Origin: CAZLQR01 sp964404095
GTDB taxonomy: Bacteria; Patescibacteriota; Microgenomatia; UBA1406; GWC2-37-13
Direction: 5' to 3'
Assembly (NCBI GenBank): GCA_964404095.1
Contig: CAYOIN010000015.1
Coordinates: 1 to 25,418 of the forward strand
Length of the DNA stretch: 25,418 nucleotides
Below are positions 1 to 7,203 of the stretch, piece after piece. Numbering within the stretch: position 1 is the first letter of the stretch; each line of letters opens with the position of its first letter. A model generated the notes under the pieces. It searched no databases, was not told the origin of the DNA, and saw only the letters and a program-made list of their open reading frames with translations. The position numbers were made by a program, and so were the translations under genes.

Positions 1-1
1 C

Positions 2-148
2 CTATCTGTTAAAGTGCACGATCAAACAAAGAAGAACTATATTGTATTCAATTTAGGATCGAAAGTCAATGAGATTTTTTCCGGCTCTCAGTTCAGGGCA
101 GCTGGATACGCAGTCTCTGTACCTGCTCGGCTCGACGACTCACTTTGA
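2..148 (+). CDS. Possible C-terminal end of an unidentified gene cut by the window edge
   Basis: From base 2 one plus-strand frame stays open for 48 codons and ends at a TGA at 146-148. The other two plus frames stop within the first 60 bases, and the minus strand has no useful start here. The peptide (KVHDQTKKNYIVFNLGSKV and onward) looks protein-like but I do not recognise it. If real, it converges on the MreB-like gene and overlaps its 3' end by about 56 bases, which is a lot. It may instead be a chance open frame opposite that gene. No function can be assigned. Confidence 0.25.
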   Translation, partial: LSVKVHDQTKKNYIVFNLGSKVNEIFSGSQFRAAGYAVSVPARLDDSL

Positions 149-1154
149 GGATGCCATTGATCGTTGCGTGTTGCTTCTGCTCAGCGATTTTTACCGGGAT
201 ATTAAGCTCCTTGGTAAAGTAACGATCGATCTGTGGAATGTTCGCGAGTCCGCCGGTGAGGAGCACGCCGTTCTTATATAGCTCATCAACAACCTCTGGA
301 GGGGCGAGTTCGACCACCTCTTTCATTGCATCGAGAATGTGATTAAAGGAGGTGAGGAGTGCTTCTTTTATGTCTGCCGATCGAACCTTGATCGATTTAG
401 GCAGTCCGGTCTCCAGCGACTTTCCTCGTACCTGCATAACGGTGTCCTCATCGCCGAAGGTAATCAAGGTTTTCTTCAGCTCCTCGCAGGTATTCTCTCC
501 CAGAACGATCCCATGTTTCAGATAGAGGTAGTTGTACACAAGTTTATTCATATGTTCGCCCGCGGTCTTGAGTGTTTTCTGGAGTACCACGCCACCACCG
601 CTCAAAATAGATATTTCGATCAGGCCACCTCCCATATCGATGATACAAACGGGATGATGAATGAAGACATTGCATCCACATCCAATCCCGGTAACGATCG
701 CCTTCTCGTAAATGGAGACCTCCGATGCGCCGCATTTATAGAGAACCTCCTCAACAGCTTTTTGTTCGATCTCGGTCGCGATCGAAGGAACGGCGGTGTG
801 AATATGGAGTCCGGGTTTTATGAATGGGTACGAGTGGAGATACGGTGCGACTGCACGACTCATATTTTTCTGAACGAGAGCAACCGATCCATCAAAACTA
901 GAGATGACGGAGTTGACCATCGGCTTTTCAATCTTAATATACTCCGGGACCTTTCCAACGATGGACTTCGCTTCAGACCCAAAAAAAACATACTCGTTCG
1001 TTCGCAGATTTCGTGCGGTGATCATCGGTTCATCAAGGTTGATGCCTTTATCACGAATACCGATTCGCATCTGAACCGTGCCCAGATCGATTGCAACATT
1101 CATCGAGCTCAGAAGTGGAACGCGCACTTTTTGAATTTTTTGTATAAAATGCAT
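93..1154 (-). CDS. mreB: Divergent MreB-like actin-family protein
   Basis: MreB is the bacterial actin that polymerises under the membrane and organises cell-wall synthesis. Actin-fold landmarks in order (numbering from the 1154 start): phosphate-1 loop IDLGT (residues 22-26), a conserved Glu before the GIGCG stretch (E150), phosphate-2 loop DMGGG (173-177), VRGKSLETGLPKSIKV, which closely matches the MreB subdomain IIB segment, and a C-terminal LLTGGLANI adenosine motif. Several positions depart from canonical MreB: the DLGTANT motif reads DLGTVQM, DIGGGT reads DMGGGL, and TGGGALL reads TGGLANI. It may therefore be a diverged paralogue. The start is uncertain. ATG at 1154 adds MHFIQKIQKVRVPLLSS, plausibly an amphipathic membrane anchor. 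ATG at 1103 begins MNVAIDLGT (336 aa). ATG at 1181 is unlikely because a TATAAT sits two bases before it. No mreC or mreD is visible. Confidence 0.85.
   Translation of the reverse strand: MHFIQKIQKVRVPLLSSMNVAIDLGTVQMRIGIRDKGINLDEPMITARNLRTNEYVFFGSEAKSIVGKVPEYIKIEKPMVNSVISSFDGSVALVQKNMSRAVAPYLHSYPFIKPGLHIHTAVPSIATEIEQKAVEEVLYKCGASEVSIYEKAIVTGIGCGCNVFIHHPVCIIDMGGGLIEISILSGGGVVLQKTLKTAGEHMNKLVYNYLYLKHGIVLGENTCEELKKTLITFGDEDTVMQVRGKSLETGLPKSIKVRSADIKEALLTSFNHILDAMKEVVELAPPEVVDELYKNGVLLTGGLANIPQIDRYFTKELNIPVKIAEQKQHATINGILKVSRRAEQVQRLRIQLP
1143..1148 (+). promoter_or_regulatory. -10 box (TATAAA) 7 bases before the ATG at 1156
   Basis: TATAAA is followed by seven bases and then the ATG of the O-antigen-ligase-like gene, so the predicted transcript starts at or next to the start codon. 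There is no Shine-Dalgarno sequence. If the MreB-like gene starts at 1154, this box lies inside its third to fifth codons. Confidence 0.5.
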
Positions 1155-1155
1155 T

Positions 1156-3168
1156 ATGCTGAGAAAAATTGGTCGGTTCATTTATTATAACCTGTTTTTC
1201 CTCACTCCTCTTCTGGTTCTCTCCACAACCTCTGAGCTATTCGAGTTGAACAAGATGAATCTTATCTACGCCTCTTCGGTATCGATCTTCTCGATCATTG
1301 TATTTTCGATGATCCGAACAAGAAAAATAGTTGTTCCCCGACTTCCCTTCCAGATACCGTACTTCATCTTTCTCACGGTGATAACCGCATCGTTCCTTTT
1401 TTCGATCGATCGTCATGTTTCGTGGTTTGGTTACTATGGTCGATTCAATGGCGGACTGCTTTCGATGCTGGCTTACGGAGTGATAATGTACGGAGTAGTA
1501 TATTTTTTTACTGCAAAAGATCTTCGGTCGATCTTGACAACTACGTTACTCTCATCAACCGTTGTGCTGATATGGGGACTACCCGGACTTTTCGGTCGAG
1601 ATCTTTCCTGTCTCCTGTTTGCTGGACAGTTTAACAACAGCTGTTGGACCGATCATTTCAGACCGGCTGAGCGTATGTTCTCAACGCTTGGCCAGCCAAA
1701 CTGGCTGGGCGCATATTTCGCGATCCATTTTTTCATTGGTCTCTATGCGCTGCTGAGCAATCACTGGAAACGGTGGTACCTCAGCTACGGATACCTCCTC
1801 CTCATATGGATCGGCCTTCTTGCTACGAAATCTCGCTCGGCACTGCTTGCGGTTGGAATCGCGGCTAGTGTGTTCGGAGTAGCTATCTGGTGGGCGGGGC
1901 TGCGCGAGACGCTCTCACCACATAAAAAAAGACTGGTTGTGCTCGGGTTCCTCGGTCTTGTAGCTGTTCTGATCCTTAAGACCGGCATCGAACGAGTGGA
2001 TAGAGTGTTAAATCTTCCTGCACGGTCGGTGAAGACAGTGTCCACTCCGGTCGCTGTGCGGCCGCTCTCCTCGGAGGTGACCGAGTCGCTTGATATTCGA
2101 AAGATCGTATGGCGTGGCGCCATCGACCTGCTCCGTAGGTATCCCGTTCTTGGCACCGGTCCCGAAACTTTTGCGATCGGTTATACCTTTGTGCGTCCTC
2201 CTGAACATAACCTCACCTCAGAATGGGACTACATCTATAACAAAGCACATAATGAGTATCTGAACTATGCTGCGACCACCGGAGGTATTGGTTTGATCAC
2301 CTACCTCGCATTTGTTCTCGCGGTACTCATCTATCTCCATTCCATGGTAAAGGACGCAGATCCTGGAATCCGCCTGGTCTCAGCAACCTTCCTCGCAGCG
2401 TACGTTACCATACTGGTTACTAATTTTTTTGGATTCTCGACCTCAGTAATTCAGTTGTTTTTTTTCCTTCTCCCTCCACTATTACTTCTTGCATCGGGAC
2501 GGGGGGCGATAGATCTGGTATCCCGTGCTCGCAGTGCACAGGTTATTCCGATTCAGAAGCTTCAGACTGCCTGCGTTGTTATTTTTTTTCTATTCTGTCA
2601 ATCATGGATCCTGATGTTCTTCATCGCGGATACACAGTATGCGCAGGCACTTGTCTACGAAGCAAATGACGACATCGTCACTGCGTACAAACATCTCCAC
2701 ACCGCCGAGTCTCTCCATCACGAGCCGGTCTACCTCGATAAGCTCTCAAACTACGAGGCGAACCTCGCACTCATCGCTGCTTCGCAGGGTAAAAATGATA
2801 TTGCAGAAAAATCGCTCCAGCAGTCTCAACTTCACGGAGCCCAGGTTCTGAAATCATCACCCTATAACGTCCAGTTCTGGAAGACAAACGCAAAAAACAA
2901 CCTTATCTACTATCAACTCACGTCGAACCAACAGTACCTATTCGACGGACTCAAAGCCATTCAGACATCGATGACGATTGCTCCCACCGATCCGAAACTC
3001 CCCTACTCAGAGGCGGTTTATTATTCCGTACTTTCGAGTGAGGCAAAGAAGTCAACGGAGAAAGCAACCTTCACGCGACTGGCACGTGAGAGTCTCGATG
3101 ACGCATTAGCGCTCAAGCCGAACTATGAGGCTGCGAAGGTCTTCCGAGCGAAGGTATCTACGGAGTAG
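1156..3168 (+). CDS. O-antigen ligase / O-oligosaccharyltransferase-like membrane protein with helical-repeat tail
   Basis: Proteins of the WaaL/Wzy/PglL type transfer or polymerise lipid-linked glycans on the outer face of the cytoplasmic membrane. The first 470 or so residues carry many hydrophobic helices (for example LFFLTPLLVL near the start, and several from residue 200 to 460). The family's hallmark loop is present: GTGPETF near residue 333, then AHNEYLNYAATTGGIGL near 364, with the conserved His. After the last membrane helix (about 465-485), residues about 490-670 look like TPR-type helices, for example PNYEAAKVFRAK at the end. The start is fixed by a -10 box 7 bases upstream. Its 3' end overlaps the convergent prepilin gene by 11 bases. 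Acceptor and glycan cannot be read from sequence. Neighbouring pilins make a pilin glycosyltransferase possible but unproven. Confidence 0.75.
   Translation: MLRKIGRFIYYNLFFLTPLLVLSTTSELFELNKMNLIYASSVSIFSIIVFSMIRTRKIVVPRLPFQIPYFIFLTVITASFLFSIDRHVSWFGYYGRFNGGLLSMLAYGVIMYGVVYFFTAKDLRSILTTTLLSSTVVLIWGLPGLFGRDLSCLLFAGQFNNSCWTDHFRPAERMFSTLGQPNWLGAYFAIHFFIGLYALLSNHWKRWYLSYGYLLLIWIGLLATKSRSALLAVGIAASVFGVAIWWAGLRETLSPHKKRLVVLGFLGLVAVLILKTGIERVDRVLNLPARSVKTVSTPVAVRPLSSEVTESLDIRKIVWRGAIDLLRRYPVLGTGPETFAIGYTFVRPPEHNLTSEWDYIYNKAHNEYLNYAATTGGIGLITYLAFVLAVLIYLHSMVKDADPGIRLVSATFLAAYVTILVTNFFGFSTSVIQLFFFLLPPLLLLASGRGAIDLVSRARSAQVIPIQKLQTACVVIFFLFCQSWILMFFIADTQYAQALVYEANDDIVTAYKHLHTAESLHHEPVYLDKLSNYEANLALIAASQGKNDIAEKSLQQSQLHGAQVLKSSPYNVQFWKTNAKNNLIYYQLTSNQQYLFDGLKAIQTSMTIAPTDPKLPYSEAVYYSVLSSEAKKSTEKATFTRLARESLDDALALKPNYEAAKVFRAKVSTE
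1184..1189 (-). promoter_or_regulatory. Candidate -10 box for the MreB-like gene
   Basis: The minus strand reads TATAAT here, within the first codons of the divergent membrane-protein gene. Transcription would be expected to start near 1177. That is just past the ATG at 1181 and gives a leader of roughly 23 bases to the ATG at 1154. I see no convincing -35 element and no Shine-Dalgarno sequence. Confidence 0.4.
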
Positions 3169-3601
3169 TGTTCGGGCTCGAAACACCGTACTTACAGGTC
3201 CCTCCACAGGTTCCCGCGTAGCCACCTTGATTCACTCCCGTTCCAGTATCGTCGGTGCGCTCAAGCGTGGAGTACAGCTGGTATGACTGTGATGTTCCGC
3301 CGGTATTCCCCCTCACATAGTGATACGCATAGCTCCCCCCCGCCGGATCGGTTGGAATGGTACGGAGGTAGCAGTTTGCAGCGGAAGCACAGAGGTCTGC
3401 TGCGGTAATAGACGCAGGATAGAGCGCATTGTCGCCATAGTAGGCCTCGACCGCTTTTTGAATAGTACCGAGATCTGCCTTTCTTCGTGCGTCTCTCGTT
3501 CGTTCAATCGACGCTGTGAAGCTTGTTACCCCGGCCACCGATAAGATGCCAAGAATCGCCGTCACCACAATCACCTCAATAAGAGAGAATCCAGACTTCA
3601 T
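3158..3601 (-). CDS. Type IV prepilin-like protein (GspG-type)
   Basis: A small exported pilin subunit. The start MKSG|FSLIEVIVVTAILG shows a short basic leader, cleavage after Gly4, Phe at +1 and Glu at +5, then a hydrophobic helix, all typical of PilD substrates. It continues with ARRKADLGTIQKAVEAYY and NALYP, the linker pattern of GspG-type pseudopilins, followed by YQLYSTLE. The C-terminus is Gly- and Cys-rich (GTCGGTCKYG). I chose ATG 3601 because it gives a standard leader; ATG 3616 would add five residues. The mature protein is about 143 residues. It lies just downstream of a terminator that follows the next pilin, so read-through or its own promoter would drive it. It overlaps the convergent gene ending at 3168. 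Confidence 0.85.
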   Translation of the reverse strand: MKSGFSLIEVIVVTAILGILSVAGVTSFTASIERTRDARRKADLGTIQKAVEAYYGDNALYPASITAADLCASAANCYLRTIPTDPAGGSYAYHYVRGNTGGTSQSYQLYSTLERTDDTGTGVNQGGYAGTCGGTCKYGVSSPNTTP

Positions 3602-3614
3602 ACCTTCACAGTAC

Positions 3615-3644
3615 AAAAAAAACCGGCTTTGTTCAAGCCGGTTT
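3615..3644 (-). terminator. Intrinsic terminator after the prepilin gene ending at 3669
   Basis: A perfect 10-bp stem (AAACCGGCTT at 3620-3629 paired with AAGCCGGTTT at 3635-3644) encloses a 5-base loop. In the minus direction it is followed by a run of U (A-run at 3615-3620 on the plus strand). It sits 24 bases past the stop codon of the upstream prepilin, so it should end or attenuate that transcript before the next prepilin. Confidence 0.8.
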
Positions 3645-3668
3645 TTAAACTATGGAATAGTTTGGTTC

Positions 3669-4220
3669 TTAGAAAGAACAGTAATTACAGGTCGTACTTG
3701 CGTTGGTGCAGTTCACCGAGGTACCAAGTGTTGCACAGGTTTCGTCGGTGTAAACACCGTTCATCCCCGCTGCAGTTGGGTACTGAGTCTTCGTGTTCTT
3801 CGAGTACGGCACGTACGAGATGGTAAACGATGCCCCACCAGCCGCGAGATTAAACGAGATCAGAGCATCTGGTGTCAGGGCTGACTTCAGCTCTCCTGAT
3901 GCCTGAAGCTCTGCAAGCACTGCCGCACCACAGGTTCCTGCAGTGGCAAACTTCGTCTGGCTCGCTGCGTTCGTACAGGGAGCTCTATAGGCGGCACAGT
4001 TTGCGCTGGTACACCATGGATAGTAGAGTTTTGCCGCGTAGTATCTATTGATTGCGTCTCGAATTTCGCCACTCGTTGTTACGAGTTTGGTGTCATTTGC
4101 GCGATTCACCTGCTCAACCGGATCAAGTCCGATCAGAACGGCGACTGCGAGAATGCCGACGATCGCAATAACGATTAACAACTCCACAAGAGTGAACCCT
4201 TTTTGAAAAAGCTTTCTCAT
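3669..4220 (-). CDS. Type IV prepilin, possible major pilin
   Basis: An exported pilin subunit. MRKLFQKG|FTLVELLIVIAIVG gives a basic leader, cleavage after Gly8, Phe +1 and Glu +5, then the canonical pilin N-terminal helix. Residues about 30-60 (DTKLVTTSGEIRDAINRYY, then LYYP) match the start of the pilin globular domain. There are many cysteines, and the protein ends NCTNASTTCNYCSF, so one or more C-terminal disulphide loops are likely. The TTCNYC end resembles the TACNYC end of the prepilin at 9938-10378. The gene is followed by a strong terminator, which with its stand-alone position fits an abundantly expressed subunit. That it is the major pilin is inference. It is divergent from L32, with 108 bases between. 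Confidence 0.88.
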   Translation of the reverse strand: MRKLFQKGFTLVELLIVIAIVGILAVAVLIGLDPVEQVNRANDTKLVTTSGEIRDAINRYYAAKLYYPWCTSANCAAYRAPCTNAASQTKFATAGTCGAAVLAELQASGELKSALTPDALISFNLAAGGASFTISYVPYSKNTKTQYPTAAGMNGVYTDETCATLGTSVNCTNASTTCNYCSF

Positions 4221-4235
4221 ATATTAGTAATGATG

Positions 4236-4241
4236 ATAATA
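4236..4241 (-). promoter_or_regulatory. Weak candidate -10 box for the prepilin at 3669-4220
   Basis: The minus strand reads TATTAT, 15 bases before the prepilin ATG. This would give a leader of about 8 bases. No clear -35 or Shine-Dalgarno sequence accompanies it. Confidence 0.3.
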
Positions 4242-4316
4242 TCCCCTACTTTTGAACTTAGTAATACATTCAATGTAGATGGTTCTCAATCTGATGTCAA
4301 GATCAAGAGCGTATGA

Positions 4317-4322
4317 TATAAT
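4317..4322 (+). promoter_or_regulatory. Extended -10 box 6 bases before the L32 ATG
   Basis: TGATATAAT (TGn plus perfect hexamer) ends six bases before the ATG at 4329. The expected transcription start therefore falls on the start codon. No Shine-Dalgarno sequence fits in the gap. Confidence 0.65.
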
Positions 4323-4328
4323 AAACAC

Positions 4329-4478
4329 ATGGCTCCACTACCAAAACGCAAACATTCGAAGGCTCGAAAAGGGCGCAGGATGATCGTTAAGTCCGTACAG
4401 CTCAACAACCTTGTTGTCTGTGATAACTGTCAAAAACCGAAGTTACCACACAGACTGTGCAAGTACTGTGGTAAGTAA
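4329..4478 (+). CDS. rpmF: 50S ribosomal protein L32
   Basis: A small protein of the large ribosomal subunit, 49 residues. It starts MAPLPKRKHSKARKGRR, close to the L32 consensus MAVPKRKxSKxRxxxRR. It continues to a zinc-ribbon with CDNC at residues 31-34 and CKYC at 44-47, then ends GK. Two CxxC pairs mean the zinc-binding form of L32 is encoded. It is slightly shorter than the usual 55-60 residues. It leads the plus-strand block L32-nusB-rnc, with 37 bases before nusB, and is driven by a leaderless-type promoter. Confidence 0.9.
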   Translation: MAPLPKRKHSKARKGRRMIVKSVQLNNLVVCDNCQKPKLPHRLCKYCGK

Positions 4479-4515
4479 TCCACTCATTGAGGTCATCTTC
4501 GAATGACATATCTTT

Positions 4516-4863
4516 ATGGATAGTCGACACGAGAAGCGAAGAGAACTCCTCCAGAAGCTATTCGTACTGGGATTCGATCAGACAACGGTCGATGAATCGG
4601 TGCGTCCGATTCAAGAACATCTTGCAACAATCGACGAACTCATTCGTTCCCATGCCACCCGTTATCCACTCAAAACGATTGCTCGCGTAGACCTCGCGAT
4701 TCTTCGGCTCGCTCTCTATGAGCTCTATATTGAGAAAAAAAATCCGGACAAAGTAATCATCGATGAGGCGGTGACACTCGCACGAGAGTTTAGTAATGAG
4801 AAATCATACTCGTTTGTTAATGGAGTGCTCGGCGCAATTCTTGCGGAGCGCCCAACATCATAA
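4516..4863 (+). CDS. nusB: Transcription antitermination factor NusB
   Basis: NusB binds NusE (S10) and boxA RNA in the antitermination complex used on rRNA operons. The 115 residues open with SRHEKRRELLQKLFVLGFD, the helical N-terminus that binds RNA. The family core follows: RVDLAILRLALYEL (about residues 58-71), then VIIDEAVTLAREF and SFVNGVLGAIL near the C-terminus. It is shorter than E. coli NusB (139 residues) but keeps all the core helices. It lies between L32 and rnc, 26 bases before rnc, and is probably co-transcribed with them. No Shine-Dalgarno sequence is seen before the ATG. Confidence 0.9.
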   Translation: MDSRHEKRRELLQKLFVLGFDQTTVDESVRPIQEHLATIDELIRSHATRYPLKTIARVDLAILRLALYELYIEKKNPDKVIIDEAVTLAREFSNEKSYSFVNGVLGAILAERPTS

Positions 4864-4889
4864 TTATTAATTCGAATATCAGTAATACT

Positions 4890-5582
4890 ATGACCAACCT
4901 AGCATCACTTGAAAAGCACATCGGTGTCATATTCAAGAACAAAAAATTATTGGAAAACGCCTTTATTCACCGTTCGTATCTGAATGAGCATAAGGCACAC
5001 TCGCTTGTTTCAAATGAAAAACTAGAGTTTCTTGGTGATAGCGTTCTGTCGCTCATTACGTCGATGTACCTCTACTCTCGATACCCAACCCTGCAGGAGG
5101 GAGACTACACCGAGATTAAGTCTGCCATCGTGAAGACCGGAAGTTTGGCGGACGCAGCTCGAGAACTTCAGCTCGGGAAGTACCTCTTTCTTTCGAAGGG
5201 TGAAGAGGCGGGAAATGGACGCGAAAACACGAACATTCTCGCCGACTGTTTTGAAGCATTGATCGCATCGATCTTCATTGACAAGGGATTCAACGTTGCG
5301 TACGACTTCGTGCTGACCTATCTGTTCGGGAGCAACCTCGATCGAATTGTGGAAACGAAACAGTACCTCTCTGCGAAGAGTCTGCTCCAGGAGAAGGTGC
5401 AGGCTCGTTACAAGCAGACACCTGATTATCGTACGCTTCGAGAAGATGGACCAGAACACAATCGCACATTCACTGTCTCGGTATTCGTGAAGAACAAAGA
5501 GGTGGGAACAGGGAACGGCAAGTCAAAGAAGGAAGCAGAAGAGCAGGCGGCGAAACAGGCGCTAGCAACGCTAAAAAACTGA
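4890..5582 (+). CDS. rnc: Ribonuclease III
   Basis: RNase III cleaves double-stranded RNA and processes rRNA precursors. The 230 residues have the expected two domains. The nuclease domain carries the signature NEKLEFLGDS at 42-51 (Glu43, Glu46, Asp50) and the second metal-binding segment DCFEALIASIF (Asp119, Glu122). A C-terminal double-stranded-RNA-binding domain spans about 158-228, ending in KSKKEAEEQAAKQALATL. All catalytic acidic residues I can align are present. A TATCAG seven bases before the ATG might be a poor -10 box, but co-transcription with nusB is as likely. It ends in TGA, which shows the standard code. Confidence 0.95.
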   Translation: MTNLASLEKHIGVIFKNKKLLENAFIHRSYLNEHKAHSLVSNEKLEFLGDSVLSLITSMYLYSRYPTLQEGDYTEIKSAIVKTGSLADAARELQLGKYLFLSKGEEAGNGRENTNILADCFEALIASIFIDKGFNVAYDFVLTYLFGSNLDRIVETKQYLSAKSLLQEKVQARYKQTPDYRTLREDGPEHNRTFTVSVFVKNKEVGTGNGKSKKEAEEQAAKQALATLKN

Positions 5583-5602
5583 TCTATTCTCAATTTGTGT
5601 GG

Positions 5603-5608
5603 TATAAT
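5603..5608 (+). promoter_or_regulatory. Extended -10 box 6 bases before the S16 ATG
   Basis: TGGTATAAT ends six bases before the ATG at 5615, predicting a leaderless rpsP transcript separate from rnc. No good -35 is visible, as is common for extended -10 promoters. Confidence 0.65.
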
Positions 5609-5614
5609 GAAGCT

Positions 5615-5869
5615 ATGGCAGCAACAGTTCGACTCATGAGGCTCGGAAAAAAAGGACATGCGACCTACCGCATTGTCGTTGTTGATAAACGAAAACCAAG
5701 AACGAGTGCATACATTGAGGCAATCGGAACCTACAATCCTCACGAAAAGAAGGTACCTGCGGTTCAGATTAAGAAAGAAAAACTCGCATACTGGCAAGGA
5801 AAAGGCGCACAGCTTTCTGAAGGGTTTGCAAAGCTCCTGAAAGGGAAAGATCGCATTAACTTCATCTAA
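5615..5869 (+). CDS. rpsP: 30S ribosomal protein S16
   Basis: A small-subunit ribosomal protein, 84 residues. MAATVRLMRLGKKGHATYR matches the S16 N-terminal strand, followed by IVVVDKRKPRTSAYIEAIG and TYNPHEKK. The start at 5615 is chosen over an in-frame ATG at 5597 because the -10 box lies between them and because S16 begins this way in its family. It sits 32 bases after rnc and converges on pilO with 14 bases between. The usual partner genes (rimM, trmD, rplS) do not follow. Confidence 0.95.
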   Translation: MAATVRLMRLGKKGHATYRIVVVDKRKPRTSAYIEAIGTYNPHEKKVPAVQIKKEKLAYWQGKGAQLSEGFAKLLKGKDRINFI

Positions 5870-5883
5870 CTCTCGATCACACG

Positions 5884-6579
5884 TTACTGAAACGGATTCT
5901 GTTTTGTTGAGTACCCCTCTGGTGTAGTTGTTTGTTGTGGTTGATCGTTGCTCACAATCGAGAACTTTACTTTATCTCTGAGTTCATTGAGTTCCTGAAT
6001 CGAGGACTGAAAGTCGAGCGACTCGTCGGTGTTGATGAGCGGCTTTTCGTTATAAAAATTGAGACTCAAACCTACCTCACCGGCACGGAGTGGATCGATA
6101 CCGATGCGTTCTGCGGTGATCAAACGCCCCCCACCAAAATTATAGTCTCGAAGAAGGCTGAGAAATGTGTCCGTATTCCCCTGTCCTGAGACAGACAACG
6201 AAAGTTTCTTATCACTCGACTGACTCAAATTTACAACATAGTTGTTAATCGAGAATCCCGATGACTGAGAAAGTCGTTCGAGTGCATAGATCATAGAAAA
6301 ATAGTCTTCGGAGTCTGGAATGAGTGAGGTAATGAGTGCGAGGTCCTGATCGATGTCCTCACTGTTTTCGCTAACTAAGGACTCAAGAATTCGTTTTCTG
6401 GACTCCAATTTTTGGAGTTCATTCTGCTCCCGTTGCATCGATGCAGTGCTTTTATTGATGTGAGCAAGGAAGTACGGTACGAGATATCCTGACACAAGCA
6501 TGAGTAGGAAAAATAATCCAAGATAGACGAGGTTCTGTTTGATGAGGAACTGTATGTATGGTCTTGTCTGTTTACTCAT
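5884..6579 (-). CDS. pilO: Type IV pilus assembly protein PilO-like
   Basis: PilO is a bitopic membrane protein that pairs with PilN to link the cytoplasmic PilM ring to the outer part of the machine. The 231 residues show a short cytoplasmic tail, one membrane helix (about 16-38, LVYLGLFFLLMLVSGYLV) and a coiled coil (about 42-65). A ferredoxin-like extracytoplasmic domain follows, with DYFSMIYALERLSQSSGFSI and YNFGGG. The C-terminus is Gln/Thr/Pro-rich (QPQQTTTPEG). The start at 6579 gives the short tail and overlaps the end of pilN by eight bases, suggesting coupled translation. It is the last gene of the minus-strand pilus unit. Confidence 0.75.
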   Translation of the reverse strand: MSKQTRPYIQFLIKQNLVYLGLFFLLMLVSGYLVPYFLAHINKSTASMQREQNELQKLESRKRILESLVSENSEDIDQDLALITSLIPDSEDYFSMIYALERLSQSSGFSINNYVVNLSQSSDKKLSLSVSGQGNTDTFLSLLRDYNFGGGRLITAERIGIDPLRAGEVGLSLNFYNEKPLINTDESLDFQSSIQELNELRDKVKFSIVSNDQPQQTTTPEGYSTKQNPFQ

Positions 6580-7147
6580 GAATTTTTTTAAAAACACCCT
6601 TGAACGAGAGTTCATACCGCGAGCCGTTATTATCACTGGCGCCTTTCCCGATGAAGTCAACAAGATCTAACGACTCAAAGTTTTGTTTGAAGTCGTTTGA
6701 CTCTATAAACTGAAAAGACCGAGACATTTCATCGAAGGTATTAAATGCGAGTTTAAACTGTAATGCGCGCGACTTATCAATCGTAAAGTCTTTGAGAGTT
6801 GCACTCTGACTACTTTCCTGTAGCGTTGCGACAAGGAGTTCGTAGTAGGGAATGAATCGAGCGTCGTCCTGCATAAACGTATGGTAGGCATTCAACTTCT
6901 TGGATAGTCGGATGAGCTTCACCTCATCTGTTTTATAGTTGGAAAGATCTCGGAGTACTGCTTTTTTCTGGTCTTGAACCGATCTCAACTGGAACGACTG
7001 AATAACTAAAAAAATACCGAGCCCACCAATAACAACAAACAATACGACGCTGTACAGCAGCAACAAGGTTCGGAACAATCCAAAGTACCCCTCGATTTTA
7101 TAGTAGTCTTGCTTGCTGGAAAGGAGATTAATGCGTGTTTTCTTCAT
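6572..7147 (-). CDS. pilN: Type IV pilus assembly protein PilN-like
   Basis: PilN links cytoplasmic PilM to membrane PilO. The 191 residues begin MKKTRINLLSS, an INLL motif equivalent to the PilM-binding NLLP motif. One membrane helix follows (about 26-50), then a coiled coil and a small periplasmic-type domain. It lies 56 bases after pilM and overlaps pilO by eight bases. This order and size, rather than residue-level identity, carry the assignment. A CACAAT seven bases before the ATG is too weak to call as a promoter. Confidence 0.78.
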   Translation of the reverse strand: MKKTRINLLSSKQDYYKIEGYFGLFRTLLLLYSVVLFVVIGGLGIFLVIQSFQLRSVQDQKKAVLRDLSNYKTDEVKLIRLSKKLNAYHTFMQDDARFIPYYELLVATLQESSQSATLKDFTIDKSRALQFKLAFNTFDEMSRSFQFIESNDFKQNFESLDLVDFIGKGASDNNGSRYELSFKGVFKKIHE

Positions 7148-7203
7148 CCGCTCTATTGTGTTGAAATGATAGTTTGGGTAACCCGCTCACCGCACCTCTG
7201 ATA

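Noticed and set aside
339..1190. Plus-strand open frame of 283 codons opposite the MreB-like gene
   Set aside because: It lies wholly antisense to a gene with clear actin-family motifs. Its translation has no recognisable domain and is a shadow of that gene's codon pattern.
5426..5797. Minus-strand open frame across rnc and rpsP
   Set aside because: It is antisense to two well-identified genes and has no recognisable domain.
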